Source: CAZEJK01 sp964512045
GTDB lineage: Bacteria > Acidobacteriota > Thermoanaerobaculia > Thermoanaerobaculales > Sulfomarinibacteraceae
Reading direction: 5' to 3'
NCBI GenBank assembly: GCA_964512045.1
Contig: CAZEJK010000263.1
Coordinates: 1 to 7,012, forward strand
DNA: 7,012 nt
A model generated the notes under the pieces. That model was given only the letters and a program-made list of their open reading frames with translations. It ran no database searches and had not been told where the DNA came from. The translations under genes were made by a program, and so were the position numbers. The first letter of the stretch is position 1, and every line of letters begins with the position of its first letter. Of this stretch, positions 1 through 5,584 are shown piece after piece.

Positions 1-1517
1 GCGTACCGTTGGAGGGCCCCATCGGGCAGCTGCATGGTGAGGAGATCGGCGAAGCCCATGATGCTCGCGAGCTGGTTGTTGAAGTCGTGCGCGATGCCGC
101 CTGCCAGCTGTCCGATCGCCTCCATCTTCTCGGCGTGACGGAGACGATCCTCCAGCTCCTTGCGCTCGGTGATATCGACATGGGTGCCGATCATCCGCAC
201 CGGGTTGCCGTCGTCGTCCCATTCGACAGTCCTGCCACGACCGAGGACCCACTGGTAGGACCCGGTACGAGTACGGAGGCGGAACTCGGCTGTGAATGCG
301 CCGCCGGAGCGGATCTGGGCATTCACGGTCTGCAGGGTCTGCTCTGCGTCATCCGGGTGGAGCAGGTTGTTCCAGATATCGAACGTCACGATGAACTCAT
401 CGACCTCGAACTCGAGCATCTCGTAGCAGCGCGGCGTCCACTCGACGATACCGGACGGGATGTTCCAGTCCCAGATGCCCTCCCGAGTGGCTTCCAGCGC
501 GTACCTGTACCGCTCCTCGCTGGTTCGCAGCGCGATCTCTGCCAGCCTCCGGTCGGTGGTGACCTCCGTGTAGGTGATCATGCCTCCGATCGTGGCGTCG
601 GCCCGGTACCACGGTCGGCACTCCCAGCGGTTGTAGGTGATCGAGCCGTCCGGCCGCTCGAACCGGTCGTCGTCGTTGCGCTCGATGGCACCACGCAGGA
701 CGCGCTGATGGACCTCCTTCCACCATTGTGGTGTGTCGGGGAAAACCTCGTAGAGGTGACGACCGATGACTTCGCGTCCGGCGATGTCGTAGTCGGTCAG
801 GTAGCGGTCGCTCACCGCGATGTAGTGGAGATGCTCGTCGTAGACGGCGAGGGCGTTCGGGTCGTGCTTGATGATGTAGCGCATCATCGTCTCGCTCTCG
901 GCGAGTGCGGCTTCGGCGAGCTTGCGCTCGGTGATGTCCTGGGAGACTCCGAAGATCTTGAGCGGGCACCCGTCTTTGGCGCGGACCACCTCGCCGCGGC
1001 AGTGGATGTGCAGGGTCTCGCCATCGGATCGTGTGATGATCCTGTGCTCCGTCTCATACGGAGCGGCGCCAGCGAGAGCGTTGTCAAACGCTTCGGTCAG
1101 GGAGGGGAGGTCCTCTTCGGGGATGAGCGAACGAAACTCGTCCCAGCTGATGGTCGTACTGTCGAAACCGAGGATGCGACGCCAGTTCTCCGAGATCCCC
1201 GACTCGCCGGTGACGAGATCGAGCGACCAGGCCCCGGTTCGGCTCAAGACCTCGGCCTGCTCGAGAAGCTCGTGCTGCTCGGTGAGGGACTGGAGGTCGG
1301 GGGTGAGCCTGTCCTGCTCCGCGCGGAGGAGCTCACATTCACTCTGGAGCGTGCGCACCAGCGCGCGGAGCTCATCTTCGGCGAGAGCGTCAAGCTCCTC
1401 CGGCGTGCCCTGATCACGCGCCGCCGGACAGTGATGTCTCTCCTCGTGCGCCGTGCGCTCGCTGCTCGACTGCTTCTTCGTCAACCGCTCCACTGTACGG
1501 GAGTGGAACGAGCTCAC
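1..1517 (-). CDS. Multi-PAS sensor histidine kinase (partial, C-terminus beyond left edge)
   Basis: This is a signal-sensing kinase expected to autophosphorylate a histidine and pass the phosphate to a response regulator. About 505 residues are visible. They comprise a charged, Leu-rich, probably coiled-coil N-terminus (about 45-90), then three PAS/PAC modules at about 88-200, 210-325 and 330-453. Modules one and three end in the PAC signature DITERK. Next comes the dimerisation/phosphoacceptor box AIGQLAGGIAHDFNNQL, with His477 as the likely phosphorylated residue. The ATP-binding domain should lie past position 1. I saw no membrane segment, so a cytoplasmic sensor is likely. The frame has no early ATG. 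I chose GTG at 1517-1515 because it overlaps the upstream gene's TGA as GTGA; GTG 1493 and TTG 1484 are alternatives, the latter preceded by GGAG. No strong ribosome site precedes GTG 1517, which fits coupled translation. The ligand is unknown, and a C-terminal receiver domain cannot be excluded. Confidence 0.9.
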   Translation of the reverse strand, partial: MSSFHSRTVERLTKKQSSSERTAHEERHHCPAARDQGTPEELDALAEDELRALVRTLQSECELLRAEQDRLTPDLQSLTEQHELLEQAEVLSRTGAWSLDLVTGESGISENWRRILGFDSTTISWDEFRSLIPEEDLPSLTEAFDNALAGAAPYETEHRIITRSDGETLHIHCRGEVVRAKDGCPLKIFGVSQDITERKLAEAALAESETMMRYIIKHDPNALAVYDEHLHYIAVSDRYLTDYDIAGREVIGRHLYEVFPDTPQWWKEVHQRVLRGAIERNDDDRFERPDGSITYNRWECRPWYRADATIGGMITYTEVTTDRRLAEIALRTSEERYRYALEATREGIWDWNIPSGIVEWTPRCYEMLEFEVDEFIVTFDIWNNLLHPDDAEQTLQTVNAQIRSGGAFTAEFRLRTRTGSYQWVLGRGRTVEWDDDGNPVRMIGTHVDITERKELEDRLRHAEKMEAIGQLAGGIAHDFNNQLASIMGFADLLTMQLPDGALQRY

Positions 1518-2230
1518 GCAAGTCGTTCACTGACGGCGCGGGGAGGCTGTCCGGAAAGCACCGTCGGAACGTGACGAGTGATGTCCAAGCGCGAGCACCA
1601 CTCCAGATCGTCGTGCTGACCGAGACGCCGGAGACGGTTGGCGCCGGAGCTCGAGAGCAGGCGCTGGCGAATGTCGTCGAATGACGGCGTTCGACCGGCA
1701 AGAAGCTCCTCGAGGTACTGGGCGCACAGATCGTCCTCGAGAGCCGGCTCGCGGCCACACAGTCCAGCGGCCAGGAGATGAACCGGCGGTCGTGCTGCGC
1801 TGTGCAGGGTCCGAATCCACTCGGCGATCGCAGCCGCGTTGGCAAAGCTCGCGAAGGTTGCGTGATCTGCTTTCTCGAGACGCATCACCGCCTGTGTTCC
1901 CGCCGATGTGGTGAGGATGACGGTTTGCCCCGGCGCCACGAGCGATCCGACCGCGGCCGGCGAGTTGTTGCCGTCAAACCCTGGCGGCATGATGCCGTCC
2001 CGTTCGCCGAGCAGCACGGAGTCGGGCTGTCGCCGCTTGAGCTCTCGTGCACCTTCCAAATCGGCGAGGAGCAGAACCTCTGCGGCACCGGCTTCGAACG
2101 CCGAAAGGACCGTGTTGCTGGCTCGAAAGACGTCGATGATCACGACGAGCCCCTCGAGCTGAGGAGTCTCGGCCACGCAGCGATGGACTGCGCAGCGGAT
2201 GGGGGCGAGGCCGTTACGTGTCGAGCTCAT
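1514..2230 (-). CDS. comB: ComB-family 2-phosphosulfolactate phosphatase
   Basis: The predicted 238-residue protein matches the 2-phosphosulfolactate phosphatase family, Mg-dependent enzymes that convert 2-phosphosulfolactate to sulfolactate. In methanogens this step belongs to coenzyme M synthesis; in bacteria the family's role is often unproven. Family-like blocks are visible: VIIDVFRASNTV (Asp33, Arg36), GERDGIMPPGFDGNNSP (75-91), LTTSAGTQA (106-114) and AAGLCGREPALEDD (154-167). The length suits the family. ATG at 2230 is chosen because an AGGA site (2239-2236) lies 5 bases upstream. Extending the frame farther upstream gives a low-complexity leader that would run into the divergent protease gene. 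The stop TGA (1516-1514) overlaps the GTG of the downstream histidine kinase, so the two are probably co-translated. No other sulfolactate or coenzyme M gene is in the window, so the physiological substrate is inferred from family only. Confidence 0.85.
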   Translation of the reverse strand: MSSTRNGLAPIRCAVHRCVAETPQLEGLVVIIDVFRASNTVLSAFEAGAAEVLLLADLEGARELKRRQPDSVLLGERDGIMPPGFDGNNSPAAVGSLVAPGQTVILTTSAGTQAVMRLEKADHATFASFANAAAIAEWIRTLHSAARPPVHLLAAGLCGREPALEDDLCAQYLEELLAGRTPSFDDIRQRLLSSSGANRLRRLGQHDDLEWCSRLDITRHVPTVLSGQPPRAVSERLA

Positions 2231-2235
2231 CACGT

Positions 2236-2239
2236 TCCT
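2236..2239 (-). promoter_or_regulatory. Ribosome binding site of comB
   Basis: AGGA on the minus strand lies 5 bases before ATG 2230. It decides the start, because the frame is open farther upstream but no better site supports a longer protein. Confidence 0.6.
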
Positions 2240-2316
2240 GGTGTCACCATAGCAGTCTTCCGTCGCTCCTGTATGGTGAGAGATGGAACCTGCTCTGCGT
2301 GCTTCACGTATCACAT

Positions 2317-2322
2317 GGAGGG
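2317..2322 (+). promoter_or_regulatory. Ribosome binding site of the M6 protease gene
   Basis: GGAGGG lies 9 bases before ATG 2332. This start places a typical signal peptide at the very N-terminus. The in-frame ATG at 2218 would add 38 residues ahead of the signal peptide and overlap comB, so it is not favoured. Confidence 0.75.
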
Positions 2323-2331
2323 CTCGTTGCC

Positions 2332-4992
2332 ATGCGCGTTGTATTTGGATCATTGGTACTGACCGTGGTTGCAGCTCTTGCACTACCGGGCTGGGCGCTG
2401 GAGCCACCGACTCCGGAGCAGCTGCAACGCTACCGGGAGGACGGGACGCTCTCCCGGCGTGTCCTGGTGGCACGTGAGCTGGGGAACCACCGGGTGGCCC
2501 CCCACCTGGTCCGAGCGTTCGCTAGCCGGCACGGGGGGTATGTGCAGCTCGAGCAGCAGTCCGCACTGATTCAGGGTGGCCTTCCGAGCATCGGAACCGT
2601 GCAGATGTTCGCGCTGCTCATCGAGTTCGCTGACGACCCGCATACCACACCGGCAACTGCGGTGGATACACAGCTCTTCGGTCCAGGCTTCTTCGCCAAC
2701 TTTCCGTATGAGAGCTTGCATGCCTTCTACGATCGGTCCTCCTACGGGCAGCTGGATATCCAGGGGGCGACGTTGGGGTGGTATGCGACGGCGTATCCCC
2801 GAGCTCAGGTCGCGGAGACCACCGCGGGCAGGGAAGCGCTGATCTGGGAGGCCATCACCCACTTTGACGCCGAAGGACACGATTTCTCGGTGTACGACAA
2901 CGACGGTGATGGGCAGATTGATAACTTCCTGGTCTTCTGGACCGGGCCGATCGGCGAGTGGGCGGAGTTCTGGTGGGGGTACAACACCCACTACCAGGAT
3001 AGCTCGAAGACCGTCGATGGCGTTCGGCTCGGCAACTACTCGTGGCAGTGGGAGGCGCCGCAGGGCTCGACCTTCACGCCGCGAGTGGTCATCCATGAGA
3101 CGGGCCATGCGCTCGGCTTGCCCGACTACTACGATTACGACGAGGCGGTTGGGCCGGGAGGCGGCGTCGGTGGGCTCGACCAGATGGATGGCAACTGGGG
3201 CGACCACAACTGCTTCTCCAAGTACATGCTCGGATGGCTCGAGCCAACGGTTGTCAACGCAGGCCGCGTTGCAGTGACGCTGGCCCCTGCCTCTGGCGAG
3301 CCTGAGGCGGCTATCGTGATGAACGGCGCGCCCGCCGAGCCGTTCGGCGAGTACTTCATGGTCCAGCATCGTAGCCGGGAGGGAAACGACGCCGAGCTGC
3401 CGGCCGATGGTGTGCTGATCTGGCACGTCGAGTCCACTCTCGGGGAGTTCGGGCGGTTCGCGTTCAATAACTCATACACGGACCACAAGCTCCTCCGGCT
3501 GATGGAGGCGGACGGTCTCGAGGAGATCGAGCAGCTGCTCGGCTCTGCGGATGCCGGCGACTTCTACTCAACGGGTGACGAGCTGTCGAGCGACACGTCG
3601 CCGTCGTCAAATCGATACGACGGTGCGCCGACGAACGTGACACTGAGCGAGCTGGTGAGCAGTGCCAACGGAGCGTCGATGACGGTCGATCTTGGGTCGG
3701 GCTGCGCGCTGTTCTGCTCGACAACCGTACCCGAGACCGCGTGGCCCGGTCAGCCCGTCCTCCTTAACTCGATGACCGAAGCCGTCAACTGCTCCGGTCT
3801 GCCCAGCCCGGAATGGGTCGCCGGCGATGGTAGTGGTCGAGCTGTCACCGTTTGGCAGCATCTGTACAGTGGGATGGGCCCGTACCATTGGTCGTTTGTC
3901 ACGACGCTCGGAGATGCCAGCTGTCCTCGTTCGGGAACCGTTCTGGTGTGCGAGGACGAACGCTGCTGGCAGTGGCAGGCGCGTTCAGCAATGATGTCGC
4001 CACGGTGGATCTTCGACGCCGTCGTCCTCGAGGACGGTCGTGTGCTCGTGGGTGGGAGTGGTGGCCCGCCGGAGGTGTACGACCCCCTGTCCGACTCGTG
4101 GCGTGCGGTCGGGCCGACGAACGGAGCGTACGATGGGGCCACGTTGACACGCCTCGAGGACGGCCGGGTTCTGATGGCTGGCAACGCCTACCCGGGCGAG
4201 ACGGCAGCAGAGCTGTACGATCCGAACACCGACACGTGGACAGTGACGGATCAGCCGGCGTGGACTCGGAGCTACCACGCGGCCGAGCTGCTCGACGACG
4301 GATCGGTGCTGATCGCAGGCGGCGTGGTTTCGGGGCAGAGTGGCGTGGCAGCCGCGGAGCGGTTCGATCCGGTGACAGAGCAGTGGAGACCGGCGGGCGT
4401 GCTTTCGGTAGGTGAGGTGCTTCCGACCCTGACCGAGCTTTCCGACGGCCGGGTTGTGCTGGTTTCGCTGAACGCATGCGAGATCTACGATCCCTCCAGC
4501 AACCAGTGGTATCGCTCCTCCGGCCCGATGAATCCCCGTCTGTATCACACAGCTGCGAGGCTCCCAAACGGACGCGTCGTGGTGGTGGGAGGGCTGTACT
4601 CGTCCACCGCCGAGGTGTTCTATCCGACGAGTGGCACCTGGCTTCCAGCAGCGACACCCGAGGAGCACCGGTTTGGTGCACCAGCAGTGACCCTGCCGTC
4701 GGGCAAGATCCTGCTGGCGGGAGGTGGCGGTCAGAACCTCGAGACCACTCTGACCAGCGCGGAGCTCTACGATCCGGACAGCGGGAGCTGGCGGCGGGTT
4801 CGGAATCTCTCCGGATCGCGGGCGTTCCAGGCGATGGTGGTCTTGCCCAGCGGCGAGGTGCTCGCCATCGGCGGCGCGGTGGGGCGCAACGGGACGTTTC
4901 AGGAGGTTGTGGGCACCGCCGAGCGCTTTGCGCCACCTGAGCTGGAGTCCCGGCGCCAGCCGCGAGTGGGAGAGGGTCGCGGTACGCCGTAG
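2332..4992 (+). CDS. Secreted M6-family metalloprotease with PKD-like domain and C-terminal kelch propeller
   Basis: This 886-residue protein is probably an exported zinc endopeptidase. Residues 1-22 form a signal peptide with a hydrophobic core ending ALPGWA. The M6 (immune inhibitor A-like) catalytic domain spans about 75-350. Its zinc motif is HETGHALGLPD (His255, Glu256, His259, Asp265), followed by a region ending in SKYMLGW as in M6 enzymes. Within the domain, DNDGDGQID (189-197) resembles an EF-hand/dockerin calcium loop. Residues about 457-540 resemble a PKD/Ig-like module with several cysteines, possibly disulfide-bonded. Residues about 546-869 hold kelch-type repeats of the form DGRVLVGG followed by YDPxTxxW. 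The ATG is supported by GGAGGG 9 bases upstream. No C-terminal sorting tag or membrane anchor is evident, so the mature enzyme is probably released or in the periplasm. The domain calls are strong; the substrate is unknown. The gene diverges from comB and has a 173-base gap after it, suggesting its own transcription unit. Confidence 0.9.
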   Translation: MRVVFGSLVLTVVAALALPGWALEPPTPEQLQRYREDGTLSRRVLVARELGNHRVAPHLVRAFASRHGGYVQLEQQSALIQGGLPSIGTVQMFALLIEFADDPHTTPATAVDTQLFGPGFFANFPYESLHAFYDRSSYGQLDIQGATLGWYATAYPRAQVAETTAGREALIWEAITHFDAEGHDFSVYDNDGDGQIDNFLVFWTGPIGEWAEFWWGYNTHYQDSSKTVDGVRLGNYSWQWEAPQGSTFTPRVVIHETGHALGLPDYYDYDEAVGPGGGVGGLDQMDGNWGDHNCFSKYMLGWLEPTVVNAGRVAVTLAPASGEPEAAIVMNGAPAEPFGEYFMVQHRSREGNDAELPADGVLIWHVESTLGEFGRFAFNNSYTDHKLLRLMEADGLEEIEQLLGSADAGDFYSTGDELSSDTSPSSNRYDGAPTNVTLSELVSSANGASMTVDLGSGCALFCSTTVPETAWPGQPVLLNSMTEAVNCSGLPSPEWVAGDGSGRAVTVWQHLYSGMGPYHWSFVTTLGDASCPRSGTVLVCEDERCWQWQARSAMMSPRWIFDAVVLEDGRVLVGGSGGPPEVYDPLSDSWRAVGPTNGAYDGATLTRLEDGRVLMAGNAYPGETAAELYDPNTDTWTVTDQPAWTRSYHAAELLDDGSVLIAGGVVSGQSGVAAAERFDPVTEQWRPAGVLSVGEVLPTLTELSDGRVVLVSLNACEIYDPSSNQWYRSSGPMNPRLYHTAARLPNGRVVVVGGLYSSTAEVFYPTSGTWLPAATPEEHRFGAPAVTLPSGKILLAGGGGQNLETTLTSAELYDPDSGSWRRVRNLSGSRAFQAMVVLPSGEVLAIGGAVGRNGTFQEVVGTAERFAPPELESRRQPRVGEGRGTP
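3967..4938 (+). repeat. Kelch-type beta-propeller repeats in the protease (coding)
   Basis: Six units of 41-50 residues end in tryptophans at residues 590, 636, 685, 726, 770 and 820, each following a YDP- or FDP-like segment. A seventh unit starts with LPSGEVLAIGG and ends AERFAPP, with no closing Trp. The missing Trp may be supplied by Trp546 at the front, 44 residues before Trp590 and so in register. That would make a seven-bladed propeller closed by its own N-terminal strand. Unit four (VVLVSLNACEIYDP) lacks the Gly-Gly pair seen in most other units. Repeat units are directly visible; blade count and closure are inferred. Confidence 0.8.
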
Positions 4993-5134
4993 CGTTGTCG
5001 TAGACCTCGAGCAACTCCAGTCGAGTCCGTTCGGCAGGAGCAACGACCCTACACACCGGACCCGGATCGGGACCCGGCCCAGGCCCCGGCCATCCGGAGG
5101 CCGGCCCGCGGCCGCGTTGGGCTCTTGAGCTGAT

Positions 5135-5148
5135 GCGCTGTACAGTGC
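5135..5148. promoter_or_regulatory. 14-bp near-palindrome upstream of the GFA gene (candidate operator)
   Basis: The sequence GCGCTGTACAGTGC is symmetric apart from one base pair (G5137 against T5146) and has a perfect core CTGTACAG at 5138-5145. It ends 17 bases before ATG 5166, where a bound protein could block transcription or its start. A chance palindrome is quite possible, and no regulator gene in the window points to it. Confidence 0.25.
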
Positions 5149-5153
5149 GAGCG

Positions 5154-5158
5154 GGAGG
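5154..5158 (+). promoter_or_regulatory. Ribosome binding site of the GFA-family gene
   Basis: GGAGG lies 7 bases before ATG 5166, which is near-ideal spacing. It rules out the in-frame ATG at 5133, which would add 11 residues that do not resemble the family. Confidence 0.8.
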
Positions 5159-5165
5159 TGGAGCC

Positions 5166-5576
5166 ATGTCGGACGAGGTGCTGTGCGGATCATGTCTGTG
5201 TGGGGCGGTGAGGTACGAGGTCAAACCACCGTTCCTCTTCTTCCATAACTGCCACTGCTCCAGGTGCCGGAAGACGTCGGGGGCGGCGCATGCATCGAAC
5301 CTGTTCGTCAAGCGGGCGCAGTACAGCTGGACCGCCGGTGAGGAGCTGGTACGCCGGTGGGAGCTGCCGTCTGCGGAGTACTTCTGCAGCGGGTTCTGCA
5401 CGACCTGCGGTTCGTCGCTTCCGTGGGTTACCCGTAACGGCAAGTACGTGCTGGTGCCGGCCGGTACCCTTGACGATGACCCGGGTCGGACACCGGATCG
5501 CAACATCCACTGGGCCTCTCGCGCACCCTGGTACACGGACATGTCCCAGCTTCCATGCTTCGACGAGACACCGTAA
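5166..5576 (+). CDS. GFA/CENP-V-family zinc protein
   Basis: This 136-residue protein belongs to the family named for glutathione-dependent formaldehyde-activating enzyme (S-(hydroxymethyl)glutathione synthase). Most members have no proven substrate. Both expected zinc centres can be seen. One set is Cys10 and Cys12 in GSCLCGAVRYEV, paired with Cys78 and Cys81 in FCTTCGSSLP. The second is CHCSRC with Cys29, Cys31 and Cys34. The C-terminal IHWASRAPWY segment is also typical of the family, and the protein has normal full length. No signal peptide or membrane segment is present, so it is probably cytoplasmic. A strong ribosome site supports the start. The lyase gene begins 8 bases after the stop, so the two are likely co-transcribed. 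The partner may be a thiol or aldehyde linked to the lyase reaction, but that is inference; a direct role in formaldehyde detoxification is not shown. Confidence 0.9.
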   Translation: MSDEVLCGSCLCGAVRYEVKPPFLFFHNCHCSRCRKTSGAAHASNLFVKRAQYSWTAGEELVRRWELPSAEYFCSGFCTTCGSSLPWVTRNGKYVLVPAGTLDDDPGRTPDRNIHWASRAPWYTDMSQLPCFDETP

Positions 5577-5584
5577 GTGGCGTG

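Larger units (their letters stand above)
2231..2331. promoter_or_regulatory. Divergent promoter region between comB and the M6 protease gene
   Basis: This 101-base gap separates the oppositely oriented comB and protease genes and must hold both promoters. It contains a perfect inverted repeat, TCACCATA (2244-2251) and TATGGTGA (2272-2279), separated by 20 bases. Each arm includes TATGGT reading outward, a 4-of-6 match to a -10 box, and the comB-directed copy is preceded by TGC as in an extended -10. No convincing -35 box is visible on either strand. The repeat could be paired -10 elements or a site for a dimeric regulator. That the region holds promoters follows from its position; the exact elements are uncertain. 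Confidence 0.5.
4993..5165. other. GC-rich intergenic gap after the protease gene
   Basis: No gene is supported here. Ten bases after the protease stop, an imperfect hairpin can form between 5003-5010 and 5021-5027 (core CTCGA/TCGAG, loop of 10). A second hairpin, CCGGCC (5086-5091) with GGCCGG (5099-5104), has a 7-base loop. Neither has a T-tract, so intrinsic termination is doubtful. GGACCCGG occurs twice, at 5058-5065 and 5070-5077. The right end holds a near-palindrome (5135-5148) and the ribosome site of the next gene. A promoter for the downstream pair is expected, but no convincing -35/-10 pair was found. Confidence 0.4.

Noticed and set aside
9..1574. Plus-strand open frame of 521 codons at the left end
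   Set aside because: The opposite strand encodes clear PAS/PAC modules and an HDFNN histidine-kinase box over the same bases. The plus frame gives no recognisable domain and is an antisense shadow favoured by high GC.
2231..2473. Longer N-terminus for the ComB-like protein, starting at 2473
   Set aside because: The extra residues do not resemble the family, overlap the divergent protease gene, and have no better ribosome site than ATG 2230.
2383..3426. Minus-strand open frame of 347 codons over the protease gene
   Set aside because: The plus strand here encodes the M6 domain with its HExxH zinc motif; the minus frame shows no family resemblance.
5003..5027. Hairpin after the protease stop as an intrinsic terminator
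   Set aside because: The stem has a bulge and only five continuous pairs, and no T-tract follows, so it is noted only within the gap description.
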